A program made the position numbers and the translations under genes. A stretch of DNA of 64,000 nucleotides from Cephaloticoccus capnophilus (GTDB lineage: Bacteria > Verrucomicrobiota > Verrucomicrobiia > Opitutales > Opitutaceae), in NCBI RefSeq assembly GCF_001580045.1, contig NZ_LSZP01000004.1, positions 1-64,000 on the forward strand, given 5' to 3'. The notes beneath the pieces were generated by a model that saw only the letters and a list, made by a program, of their open reading frames with translations, did not search any database and had not been told where the DNA came from. How positions within the stretch are numbered: position 1 is the stretch's first letter; every line of letters begins with the position of its first letter. This document shows positions 36,641 to 45,025 of the stretch, in pieces.

Positions 36641-37792
36641 TTAGTCGAAGAAGAGTTGCCCAGTGGAAGTGCGTTGCGAGGGATTGTCGGCTTCCCAATA
36701 CACGTCGCGCTGGATGTCTTCGACGGTGGGCCAAGGGCTGGCCTCGGAAAAGGCGACTGAGGCTTCGGCTTCGGCGCGCGCTGCGTCGTTAATTTCCTTA
36801 ATGAGGGCGTCCTCTAAAACGCCTTCGGCGAGGAGCCGGTTTTGGAAATTTTGGATGGGGTCCTTGGTCTGCCGATACGCCTCAATTTCCTCCTTCGTGC
36901 GGTAGGTATTGTCGGGGTCGGCGACGGAGTGGCCGCGGTAGCGGTAGGTGTGGATTTCGATGATGGCAGGGGCGCTGGTCTCTCGCGCGCGGCGCAGGTA
37001 TTTATCCATCGTGGCGCGCACGGCGTAGAGGTCGTGTCCGTCGCAAGCGTCCCAGGCCATGTCGTAGCCTTCGGCGCGTTTGGCGAGCTGTCCGGCGGAG
37101 CTGCGTTCTTGGCTAGTGCCCATCGAGTAGCCGTTGTTTTCGATGACGAAGAGGATGGGGAGCTGCCAGAGGGCGGCGAGGTTGTAGGCTTCGTGGACTG
37201 CGCCTTGGTTAACTGCGCCGTCGCCCATGAAGGCCATCGCTGCGCCGTGGAGTCCTTTATATTTGATGGCGTAGGCAAGGCCGGTGCCGAGTGGGATCTG
37301 GCCGCCTACGATGCCGTGGCCGCCCCAGTAATTGCGCTCGGGGGCGAAGTAGTGCATCGAGCCGCCTTTGCCTTTGGAGCAGCCGGTGGCTTTGCCGTAG
37401 AGCTCGGCCATGAGCGGGTTCATCTCCATGCCGACGGCGATCGCGTGACCGTGGTCGCGGTAGGCGGTGATGATGTGGTCGTCCTTGCCCATCAGCGAGC
37501 AGCAGCCGACGGCGACTGCTTCTTGGCCGATGTAGAGATGGAGGAAGCCGCCGATTTTCTTCGCTTGGTAGGCGCGAAGGCTGCGTTCTTCAAAGCGGCG
37601 GATGCGCACCATCGTGCGGAATAAGTCGATGCGCTGCTCGTGCGAGAGGGCTTGGTTGACCGCTGCCGAGGCAAAATCGTTTCCTGTGGAGGGCGGCTGG
37701 GGTGGCGGCGTAGCGTTCGTTTTTTTGCTCAAAGCGGGAAGGCGTTTTGGGTTAAAGGGCGCAGAGTCTCTGGGGGTAATACGGGAAATCAA
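36641..37792 (-). CDS. pdhA: Pyruvate dehydrogenase E1 component alpha subunit
   Basis: 383 residues: LFRTMVRIRRFEERSLRAYQAKKIGGFLHLYIGQEAVAVG, the ThDP-binding segment GDGAVNQGAVHEAYNLAALWQLPILFVIENNGYSMGT, GGSMHYF, and the phosphorylation-loop region TYRYRGHSVADPDNTYRTKEE. This subunit binds ThDP and catalyses decarboxylation. The N-terminal ~45 residues before the core are Pro/Ala/Thr-rich. It starts 39 bp after the Nudix gene stop, which suggests co-transcription. Confidence 0.96.
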   Translation of the reverse strand: MISRITPRDSAPFNPKRLPALSKKTNATPPPQPPSTGNDFASAAVNQALSHEQRIDLFRTMVRIRRFEERSLRAYQAKKIGGFLHLYIGQEAVAVGCCSLMGKDDHIITAYRDHGHAIAVGMEMNPLMAELYGKATGCSKGKGGSMHYFAPERNYWGGHGIVGGQIPLGTGLAYAIKYKGLHGAAMAFMGDGAVNQGAVHEAYNLAALWQLPILFVIENNGYSMGTSQERSSAGQLAKRAEGYDMAWDACDGHDLYAVRATMDKYLRRARETSAPAIIEIHTYRYRGHSVADPDNTYRTKEEIEAYRQTKDPIQNFQNRLLAEGVLEDALIKEINDAARAEAEASVAFSEASPWPTVEDIQRDVYWEADNPSQRTSTGQLFFD

Positions 37793-37831
37793 GAGCGTTG
37801 TTTTTCGCGGCGGGCTTGGTCGAGGGGCTGC

Positions 37832-38389
37832 CTAAGTGTTTGTGCCGGTGATTTGCTCGACCTCGACGCGGATCGGCTCGCCCGGCGCGCAGTCTGCGCG
37901 CAGTGCGACGAAGCCCTCACGATAGCGATCGTAAATGGGCCACAAGGCTTGGCGGTCGGTTTCGGGGACGGGCAGTGAGTCGATGGCCTCGCGGCTGAAA
38001 AACCCGAATCGGCCTTCGCTGATCGCGTCGGGCAGGGCGAGGATGGGCCGTTTGCAACGAAACAGAAACATCAGCCAATGCGTTTCGCCTTCGTAGGCCT
38101 TCTCTGCGATCATGGCGAACAAATGCAAATCGCTCACTGCGATTTCAAAGCCGGTCTCTTCGCGCGTTTCGCGCACCGCACATTCAAACGGCGACTCGCC
38201 GAGCGCGGTTTCCAGCTTGCCGCCGATAGGGCTCCAGATGCCGAAGTTGGGCGGCTTGGCGCGCAGGAGCAGCAAGTGTTCGCCGTGCACATTTTCCAAA
38301 AACACAAGGACGGCGATTTTGTAGGGAAGCGCAGTTGCGGGAAGTGCGGAAGGCGAAGGAGCGGGAGAGGCGTCGACGGCGGAAGACAT
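37832..38389 (-). CDS. Nudix hydrolase
   Basis: 185 residues. The Nudix box GGKLETALGESPFECAVRET continues as REETGF, supplying the Mg-binding REExEExG core. There are two extra residues between the first Gly and the first Glu compared with the canonical spacing. IAVLVFLENVHGEHLLLLRAKPPNFGIWSPIGG precedes it. It hydrolyses a nucleoside-diphosphate-linked substrate that cannot be named from sequence. First gene of the leftward pdh run and divergent from the GH38 gene. Confidence 0.88.
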   Translation of the reverse strand: MSSAVDASPAPSPSALPATALPYKIAVLVFLENVHGEHLLLLRAKPPNFGIWSPIGGKLETALGESPFECAVRETREETGFEIAVSDLHLFAMIAEKAYEGETHWLMFLFRCKRPILALPDAISEGRFGFFSREAIDSLPVPETDRQALWPIYDRYREGFVALRADCAPGEPIRVEVEQITGTNT

Positions 38390-38518
38390 AAGCGGGGTAG
38401 CGAGTAGGTGCTATGTCGCGTCCGCGCAAAAGGATTTATGCACATTATAAGGTGACAGCGTGTTAGTTTCCGAAATCGGCCGCAGTTGGCCGCCCTAGCC
38501 TCAGTCGGCCGCCCCAAA

Positions 38519-38564
38519 TGGCGTACGCCACTGTCTATTTTTGTGCGTGCCAATTAGCACGCAC
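38519..38564. promoter_or_regulatory. Two palindromes in the Nudix/GH38 divergent region, candidate operators
   Basis: TGGCGTACGCCA (38519-38530) is a perfect 12-bp palindrome. GTGCGTGC (38543-38550) and GCACGCAC (38557-38564) are perfect 8-bp arms around CAATTA. Spacing and symmetry resemble operators of dimeric sugar-responsive regulators. They lie 66-111 bp before the alpha-mannosidase start and 130-175 bp before the Nudix start. The regulator is unknown. Confidence 0.4.
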
Positions 38565-38629
38565 TGCGCAGGGTCCGCACTGTTTCTTATTTCTGTAACC
38601 CCATAACCCCCAACCCTTGTTAAACAGCT

Positions 38630-41600
38630 ATGTCCCGTGCGAATCCTTTCTTGGAGTTTGTCCCCAACCGCACCGAGGCCATCATGCGCTGGTTGCGCAG
38701 AAGCCTTTGGTTAGAGCGTCGCGCCTTAGAGGTGACGGCGACTCGCCCCACGCCGGAGCATCGGGCTTTCGAGTCAATCCAGACGGAACGGCGCAGCCGC
38801 GTAAAAGTAGGCGATGTTTGGGGCAAGCTCTACGACCAACGTTGGTTTCATCTTGAGATCCCTCCTGCCGCCAAGGGCCGCCAGTGGACTCTAGAGTGGC
38901 GCGACCAAGGCGAGGCCACGCTCTATGTCGATGGCTTGCCGCATTACGGTTTCGACCCGGCGCACCGCTACGTCGCGCTGCCGCAGGGCACGCGCGAGGT
39001 GTGGATTGAGGGCTACTGTTGCCAGTCGTGCATTTGGCATCCCGATGCGACCGGACTCTCCCCGTATGGGAGCCTTTTTGGTGGGGGTTTTATCCAGTAT
39101 CGCGACGACGTGGTTTGGGACTGTTTGCAGGAGCTGGGCGTGCTTTTTGACCTGATGATGACGCTGCGTTCGCAACAGGATCCCAAGCCCACGCCGCACC
39201 TCAACGGCGTGGGGCTACAGCCTAGGGTGAACGACGCGACGCCCATTTATCGCAAGTTGCTGCGCTTGCTGAACGGTGCCTGCTCCACCTACGAGCGCGA
39301 GGGCACGACGGCGTTGCGTGAGGCGCTCATTGCTGCCCGCGAGGAACTCAAAAATGCGCGGCCCATCCTGAAGGGTGCCCTTACTGGCCATGCACATATC
39401 GACCTCGTGTGGATTTGGCCGGAGCGGATGGGCGAGGCGAAGGCGGTGCACACCTTCGCGACGATGAACCGGCTGATGTCGATGTATCCGGAATTCCGCT
39501 TCGCTTACAGCCAGCCGGCGAGTTACCGCGCGGTGGAGCGGCGTGCGCCGCAACTTGCGGCATCGGTTAAAAAACACATCGCGCGCGGGGTTTGGCAGCC
39601 GACCGGCGGGCTTGATGTTGAGAGCGATACCCTCTTGCCCTGCGGCGAGGCACTGGCCCGCAGTTTCATGCTCGGCCAAGCTGAGTTTGCTCGGCTGCGG
39701 GGGAAGGGCGGCGCATCGCGCTTAGTCTGGTTGCCCGATGTTTTTGGCTACAGCGTTTGCCTGCCGCAGCTCATGCGGCTGACGGGCATTGACTGGTTTT
39801 TTACGACGAAGCTGACGTGGAGCAGCATCAACCGTTTCCCGTATAGCAGCTTTGTATGGCGGGGGAATGACGGCAGCGAAGTCGTCGCCCACCTCACGCA
39901 AAACGTAGGCTATACGAACTACACGCATATCTCGGAAATCTCGGCCAACGCGCGCGGCCACTCCCAGTCGCACTTGCACCCCGAGTTTCTCCATCCGACG
40001 GGGCATGGCGACGGCGGCGGTGGCCCGACCGAAGAGCATATTGAGCGCGTGCGGCGGCTGAGTGCCTTGTGCGATTTGCCCGAGCTGGAGTGGGATCACC
40101 CCGAAGCATTTTTTTCACGGCTTGAGCCGTTGCGCGATCAACTCCCGGTCCACCAAGGTGAGTGCTACCTGGAATACCATCGGGGCGTTTACACCACACA
40201 CGGTGACTTCAAGGCGGTCTTTCGAGGCGCGGAGCGCGCACTGCAAATTCGCGAGGCGGTCGCTGCGGCGACGGGCGAAGTGCCCGACTTGGTGGGGCCG
40301 TGGCGGCGGCTCGTCTTTACCCAATTTCATGACTTCATCCCGGGCAGCTCGATCGCCGAAGTGTATGCAGAGGGAAATGCCGAGCTCGGCACACTGATTA
40401 AAACCCAGATGCAGGCGGTGTGCGAGCGGCTGGCGGCGGCAGGAGCGGGTAGGGCCAGTTCCCGGTCGGGCGAGAAGCAGAAAAGCACGACTGCACAACT
40501 CTTTAACCCGCTCGCGTTGCCGTGGCGCGGCTGGATCGATGGGCGTTGGTATGAGATTGCCCCGCTGTCGAGTGTGCCAGTTACCGAAGGCGTCGTGCCG
40601 AGTGAGCGCAGGCAAGTCACTGCAAGCGTGGCTAAGTCTGGCACGGCGAAGCTGCGCAGCGACCGGGTCCAAGCACGTCTTACTTCAGACGGGCGACTGG
40701 CAGAACTCGTGATTGATGGCCGCCCGGTCGCCTTTAGCGCAGCGGCTGCTGGAGCCGTGATTTATCTCGATAATCCGGCCAACTTCGAGGCCTGGGATAT
40801 CGATCGCGATGCACTCGACCTCGGGGAGCCGGTCACTACGCCAGTGACAGTGACGGTTGAGGCAGACTCGCCGCATGCCGCCGCGATTCTCGTGCGGCGC
40901 AAACTTGGCGAAGCGAGCGAGCTGGTGTTGCGCTACGAAGTGCGGGCGGGCGAGCCGCTTTTGCGGATTACCGCCGAGGTCGATTGGCACGAGACCTGCA
41001 AGCTTCTAAAACTTCATTTCCCAACTGAGTACAAAGGTCGCTTCGTCCGTTTTGGTGCGCCGTACGGCAGTGTGCTGCGCGGGCAACAGCCGGGCGAGCC
41101 GATTACCGAGGCGCAGTGGGAGGTGCCGGGCAGCCGCTGGGCGACGGTGAGCCTAGACGGCGAACGCGAGGGGCTCGCACTTATTACAGAGGCGAAGTAC
41201 GGGTTCTCGGCGAGCGATGGCGAACTCACGGTTTCGCTTCTGCGCTCGGCCTCGATCACTGCCGCGGAGACCAATCCTTATATGCATGCTGCGCCTCCGT
41301 CACTGAGTCGTTACCAGCCTCCATCGCCGTTTTCCGACCAAGGCCACCACACGATCTCGCTCGCGTTGACGAGTTACTCGTCGGCTACGCCTCAAGAGCA
41401 GCATCCGGCGGCTTTGGCCGATACGCTGTTTACCCTTCCCGTCGCTTATCGTGGTGCACCCGCTTCGGCGGGGCTGCGTGGCGTGGAGGATGCGCCGACT
41501 TTGATTCCCGCTTGGGCGATGCCGGTGGAGAAGGGGGCTTGGGTACTGCGTTTGCACGAAGTCGGTGGCGCGCGCGGCACCGCACGGCTCGCTCTTGCCG

Positions 41601-41719
41601 AAGGCTGGAGGGCTCGCCCCGCTACGCTCGACGGCCAAGCACAGGAGCCACCCCTTGAGGAGGGCTTGATCGCCTATTCGCCCTACAAAATCATAAGCGT
41701 GCGGATCGAGCGGGGATAA
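38630..41719 (+). CDS. GH38 alpha-mannosidase
   Basis: 1029 residues in the bacterial/cytosolic class II layout. An N-terminal beta-domain is followed by the catalytic domain starting LTGHAHIDLVWIWPERMGEA, where HxD supplies zinc ligands. The nucleophile Asp is in RLVWLPDVFGYSVCLPQLM, and HDFIPGSSIAEVY contains another zinc-site His. The long C-terminal beta-sandwich region is present. It removes alpha-mannose residues from glycans; no signal peptide is visible, so it may act in the cytoplasm on imported oligosaccharides. No other glycan genes flank it. The repeat element at 41760 starts 41 bp after the stop. Confidence 0.94.
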   Translation: MSRANPFLEFVPNRTEAIMRWLRRSLWLERRALEVTATRPTPEHRAFESIQTERRSRVKVGDVWGKLYDQRWFHLEIPPAAKGRQWTLEWRDQGEATLYVDGLPHYGFDPAHRYVALPQGTREVWIEGYCCQSCIWHPDATGLSPYGSLFGGGFIQYRDDVVWDCLQELGVLFDLMMTLRSQQDPKPTPHLNGVGLQPRVNDATPIYRKLLRLLNGACSTYEREGTTALREALIAAREELKNARPILKGALTGHAHIDLVWIWPERMGEAKAVHTFATMNRLMSMYPEFRFAYSQPASYRAVERRAPQLAASVKKHIARGVWQPTGGLDVESDTLLPCGEALARSFMLGQAEFARLRGKGGASRLVWLPDVFGYSVCLPQLMRLTGIDWFFTTKLTWSSINRFPYSSFVWRGNDGSEVVAHLTQNVGYTNYTHISEISANARGHSQSHLHPEFLHPTGHGDGGGGPTEEHIERVRRLSALCDLPELEWDHPEAFFSRLEPLRDQLPVHQGECYLEYHRGVYTTHGDFKAVFRGAERALQIREAVAAATGEVPDLVGPWRRLVFTQFHDFIPGSSIAEVYAEGNAELGTLIKTQMQAVCERLAAAGAGRASSRSGEKQKSTTAQLFNPLALPWRGWIDGRWYEIAPLSSVPVTEGVVPSERRQVTASVAKSGTAKLRSDRVQARLTSDGRLAELVIDGRPVAFSAAAAGAVIYLDNPANFEAWDIDRDALDLGEPVTTPVTVTVEADSPHAAAILVRRKLGEASELVLRYEVRAGEPLLRITAEVDWHETCKLLKLHFPTEYKGRFVRFGAPYGSVLRGQQPGEPITEAQWEVPGSRWATVSLDGEREGLALITEAKYGFSASDGELTVSLLRSASITAAETNPYMHAAPPSLSRYQPPSPFSDQGHHTISLALTSYSSATPQEQHPAALADTLFTLPVAYRGAPASAGLRGVEDAPTLIPAWAMPVEKGAWVLRLHEVGGARGTARLALAEGWRARPATLDGQAQEPPLEEGLIAYSPYKIISVRIERG

Positions 41720-41759
41720 TAGCGACTGCGTAAATGCCTGGGGGCTGTTCCCGTTTTTT

Positions 41760-41989
41760 CCACTACGCGTGGAGCGGTGGCATGCTGCCACTCCCATTTA
41801 AATCACGATTTGGCTCGGTCGCTTCGCAACCGAACACAAATCGTGATTTTGAAATAAGCCCTCCGTTTCTGTCGCAACGCGACAGGGGAGAGTGCTTTCA
41901 AATTTGGGATTTCGCTTTCGCGCGATAGCGCGTTGCGAAATCCCAAATTGAATGGGTGCAGCGACACGCTGCCGCCCCACGCGTAGTGG
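41760..41989. repeat. Mosaic hairpin element, copy B (complete, short form, 230 bp)
   Basis: Right end 41951-41989 is nearly identical to copy A's. The left end starts CCACTACGCGTGG, but its second hairpin is GTGGCA-TGC-TGCCAC instead of GCAGCG-TGT-CGCTGC. Internal stems: AAATCACGATTT/AAATCGTGATTT (41800-41811 with 41838-41849); core CTGTCGC-AAC-GCGACAG (41869-41885); and a 15-bp AATTTGGGATTTCGC/GCGAAATCCCAAATT (41901-41915 with 41935-41949) enclosing CGCGC-GATA-GCGCG. It lacks the ~80-bp spacer of copies A and E. No gene inside. Confidence 0.85.
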
Positions 41990-42144
41990 ATTTTAGGCCC
42001 AAGTTCTGGGGCGGCTAGTATATAAGTATGTTTACTCCCTAAGGCCCTTTATAATTTGCATTTTGAGCAAATGGGAGCACGGGTCCCGGGTTTGTTACCC
42101 CAGATGATGCTTACCCCGGCATATTATCTCACTTTAGACGAGCA

Positions 42145-42171
42145 AGCAGACGCGACTGCGTCGCGTCTGCT
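42145..42171. repeat. Strong hairpin upstream of the tandem array
   Basis: Perfect 12-bp arms AGCAGACGCGAC and GTCGCGTCTGCT with a TGC loop, ending 9 bp before the 8-bp tandem array. It has no T-run and is not an obvious terminator. The stretch 41990-42144 shows nothing else; it is locally AT-richer. Confidence 0.6.
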
Positions 42172-42180
42172 CTGTCGCTG

Positions 42181-42258
42181 GAAGCTCGGAAGCTCGGAAG
42201 CTCGGAAGCTCGGAAGCTCGGAAGCTCGGAAGCTCGGAAGCTCGGAAGCTCGGAAGCT
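42181..42258. repeat. 8-bp tandem repeat array (GAAGCTCG, about 9.75 units)
   Basis: The octamer GAAGCTCG repeats without a mismatch nine times and ends in a partial unit GAAGCT. It is intergenic, between the alpha-mannosidase and the TonB receptor, about 135-190 bp before the receptor's possible starts. Copy-number change would alter spacing in the receptor's upstream region. Confidence 0.9.
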
Positions 42259-42332
42259 GAGGTAAACTGCGCCAAATCTATGTCAAGCTGTTTATTTAAA
42301 ATAGCTTACGTTATTAGGGAATCGCTTTTTCG

Positions 42333-42387
42333 AGCCAGTTACGGCCTATGTCCGTGACTGGCTTTTGGCGCCCGCGCTTTCGGGTGC
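42333..42387 (+). promoter_or_regulatory. Two leader hairpins before the TonB receptor gene, possible attenuator
   Basis: AGCCAGTTACGG (42333-42344) pairs with CCGTGACTGGCT (42352-42363), with one wobble, and is followed by TTTGG. GCGCCCG (42368-42374) pairs with CGGGTGC (42381-42387), with one wobble, ending 5 bp before an ATG at 42392. The first looks like a weak terminator inside the 5' leader. I do not recognise a known riboswitch. Confidence 0.4.
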
Positions 42388-42418
42388 TACCATGAACAAC
42401 CCCAAGGTCCGTATTCCA

Positions 42419-44692
42419 ATGAATAGTCCCAACACCTATACCCCAATGAAGTCCCCCAAATTACTCCCGATCGCATTGAGCCTTTGCACTTTCGCTTTGG
42501 GCTCACTCCACGCCCAACAAACCCCAGACCAAAGCGACGAAGAAATCGTCCGTCTCTCGCCCTTTTCTGTGCAAGAGAGCGCAGATGTGGGCCGTTACCA
42601 AGCGGTCGAATCGACTTCGGGTGCCCGAATCAGGATGGACTTGATGGACTCTACCCAGAGTATTTCGGTCGTAACCAATGAGTTTCTAAATGATATTGGC
42701 ACTGCTCGTTTGAATGACGCGATGAAGTATGTGGCTGGGATAAGCTCGAATGCCCAGCCCAATGCGCTCGATATAATGAGCGTGCGTGGCTTTGTTAGTC
42801 TAGGAGCAACACTTGATGGCTTTAATCAATTTAATTGGATTAACCAAGATCCGATTATTATAGATCGCATTGAAGTGGTTAAGGGCCCCAATGCTATCCT
42901 CGCTCCACAGGGGCTACCGGGGGGCGTAGTGAATAATATTACCAAGAAGCCTTTATTTACTAACAAAGGTTCCGTTTCTTATCAAGTTGGCCGCTGGGAT
43001 GCTGATCGGGCTGAGTTTGACGCCAATTATGTCGTGCGACCAGACAAGCTTGCAGTGCGTGTGGTGGGTGCCGTCACCGATTCTGATGACTACGGGCGAG
43101 GTGAGTTTCATCAAAACATTACGGTGATGCCGATGTTTACTTATCGGGTCAGCCAATCGACGGAACTCACAGTTCAATTTCACGCTTACAACGCTAGCCT
43201 CACCGCGAACAATGGCGTTCCTATTTCCCTTTACGCAGTCAACCGCAGCAACGTTTGGCTCCAAGATGGCCTGCCGCGTGATTTTCAGATTTTGGGGCGC
43301 AATATCAGCCGACATCAGAATGGCCAGAATACGCGCTTCTTCCTTACTTCACAGATTACCGATAAACTCTCGATGAGACTCGTGGGGAACCAGATTGAGC
43401 AGAGCACTCGCACGAACTTCCTAGGGCCAACTGCCGCCTTGGACGTTAACGGGACCCCCGGAGAAGTCATCACTCTCGATCCAATCACGGGTCAGTGGAG
43501 TTGGGACGGTGTCACGCGTAATGACTCCCCGAGGTATCGCCTTGGCGGTGCCAACGAGTGGCCCAAAATCACCCACGCAAATCTGCAAAATGACTTTGTC
43601 TACGAGCACTCGGGGCTGAGCTGGAAGTCTCAAACCGTCGCCGGTTACGCGATTAACTATCATAGCCAACACCAGCGGATCAAAAACTATGTTGCTGACC
43701 CGACACTCTATGACCTTACCGACAACTTTGTACCCCCTCCTTACACGCTTGAAGCGGACTGGCGTGATAACTGGTCGAGTCGTAACCGTAGCAATCAAGT
43801 CTATGTTTATGAAGTTCTCAGCCTCTTTGATGATCGCCTAGTTCTGAGCGGAAGCCTTTCCCAAAATAGATATTTTGGCGAAGGTATCAATAACCTGACT
43901 GGGGCGCGCACAGAGAATAAAGGTGAGGCGACGCTGCCCTCTGGTGGCGTAGTTTACAAAATCACCCCTGGTATCTCGGTTTACTACGGGTTCTCAAAGC
44001 AAGAGCTGCTCGGTGGTTCCGACGAGGATGCAGGGATTCCTCCACATACGGTGCCGAGTCGCCAGCACGAAGGGGGGATACGCGTAAAGCTTTTCGATGG
44101 AAAGCTCTATGCGACGCTAGCCTACTTCGACATCCTGCAGGAGAATCTCTACGAACAGAACTTCGCGAACTATGTACAACCCCGCCCCGTTCCTCCTCTG
44201 CCTCCAGTGCTCGCAGAGCGCACTTCAAAAGGCTTCGAGTTCGAACTGACTTGGGCACCCACGAAAAACTTCTCCTTAATCGGAAGTTACACCGACTACG
44301 AGAGTCGCGATCGAGACAATCAGCGCTATACCAACGCTCCTGAAAGAATGGCCGCGGCTTGGGCTAGCTATACTTTTTCAGAGACGGGCCCGTTGCGCGG
44401 TCTATCTGTCGGAGTTGGTGCTAGTTATGTAGGTGAACGACCGAGTGACACTATCGGGCAATACACTTCTCCACCTCCAGGGTTCACACCCGCTCGGATT
44501 CAACCGTCGTTTTGGCTGCCCTCATATACAGTCGTTGAAGCGAGTGCTAGCTATCGCTTCAACGAGCATTGGAAGGCCCAACTCGTGATTAAGAATCTGC
44601 TAGATGAGGACTATATTATTGGTTCCTTCAACCGTTCAATCTTCGTTAGTACACCGATCAACCCAAAGCTTACGCTGCGCTATGAGTTCTGA
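42419..44692 (+). CDS. TonB-dependent outer-membrane receptor (siderophore-receptor type)
   Basis: About 757 residues. Signal peptide MKSPKLLPIALSLCTFALGS with cleavage near LHAQQ; the N-terminal EEIVRLSPFSVQ resembles the short motif seen in Opitutaceae receptors. The plug domain follows (STQSISVVTNEFLNDIGTARLNDAMKYVAGI, IIIDRIEVVKGPNAILAPQGLPGGVVNNITKKP), then the 22-strand barrel ending in a C-terminal aromatic residue (LTLRYEF). It imports a chelate or other large substrate using TonB energy; substrate unknown. ATGs at 42392, 42419 and 42446 are all possible; 42446 puts the signal peptide first, 42419 is a compromise. No TonB/ExbBD genes are nearby. Confidence 0.92.
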   Translation: MNSPNTYTPMKSPKLLPIALSLCTFALGSLHAQQTPDQSDEEIVRLSPFSVQESADVGRYQAVESTSGARIRMDLMDSTQSISVVTNEFLNDIGTARLNDAMKYVAGISSNAQPNALDIMSVRGFVSLGATLDGFNQFNWINQDPIIIDRIEVVKGPNAILAPQGLPGGVVNNITKKPLFTNKGSVSYQVGRWDADRAEFDANYVVRPDKLAVRVVGAVTDSDDYGRGEFHQNITVMPMFTYRVSQSTELTVQFHAYNASLTANNGVPISLYAVNRSNVWLQDGLPRDFQILGRNISRHQNGQNTRFFLTSQITDKLSMRLVGNQIEQSTRTNFLGPTAALDVNGTPGEVITLDPITGQWSWDGVTRNDSPRYRLGGANEWPKITHANLQNDFVYEHSGLSWKSQTVAGYAINYHSQHQRIKNYVADPTLYDLTDNFVPPPYTLEADWRDNWSSRNRSNQVYVYEVLSLFDDRLVLSGSLSQNRYFGEGINNLTGARTENKGEATLPSGGVVYKITPGISVYYGFSKQELLGGSDEDAGIPPHTVPSRQHEGGIRVKLFDGKLYATLAYFDILQENLYEQNFANYVQPRPVPPLPPVLAERTSKGFEFELTWAPTKNFSLIGSYTDYESRDRDNQRYTNAPERMAAAWASYTFSETGPLRGLSVGVGASYVGERPSDTIGQYTSPPPGFTPARIQPSFWLPSYTVVEASASYRFNEHWKAQLVIKNLLDEDYIIGSFNRSIFVSTPINPKLTLRYEF

Positions 44693-44712
44693 GTAAGGCA
44701 GTTAAGCGCCTT

Positions 44713-44739
44713 CACTTACGGTGCGCCCCACCGTAAGTG
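44713..44739 (+). terminator. Hairpin after the TonB receptor gene
   Basis: Perfect 11-bp arms CACTTACGGTG (44713-44723) and CACCGTAAGTG (44729-44739), 20 bp after the stop codon. The T-run is poor (GGGTCAGCTTTATC). In the remaining 44740-45025 upstream of metF I see no gene or recognisable riboswitch; a 73-residue frame there has no coding signature. Confidence 0.6.
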
Positions 44740-45025
44740 AGGGTCAGCTTTATCTGAAGGAAGACGGAGGCGAACTCGTAGGCAACGCAACGTGTCTATT
44801 CCGGTTTAGAGTACGAAACATAAGGCCCTCCATAACCAAGACTGGAACTTGCTGAGATCCAATTTTGGGTGGACAGCTGCATAGCCAGTAGCGGGGCAGA
44901 GGAACTAGCTCGGATGAGCCGTTTACGGCAAGTCCGCTCGCTTCATCGCGTGGTTTTGCGCGAAAGTTCACTTTGTTGAATTTTTATTTGCAATATATCT
45001 GCGATGGTTGATGCGTTTTTGCTAA

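Noticed and set aside
42181-42258. Tandem array considered as a CRISPR
   Set aside because: Units are 8 bp and contiguous with no spacers, and no cas genes are in the window.
44750-44971. 73-residue leftward frame in the TonB receptor-metF gap
   Set aside because: No signature, no start context, no neighbouring gene on that strand; kept as non-coding.
44740-45025. SAM- or SAH-type riboswitch before metF
   Set aside because: I looked for the conserved helices and did not recognise either family; an Infernal scan would be decisive.
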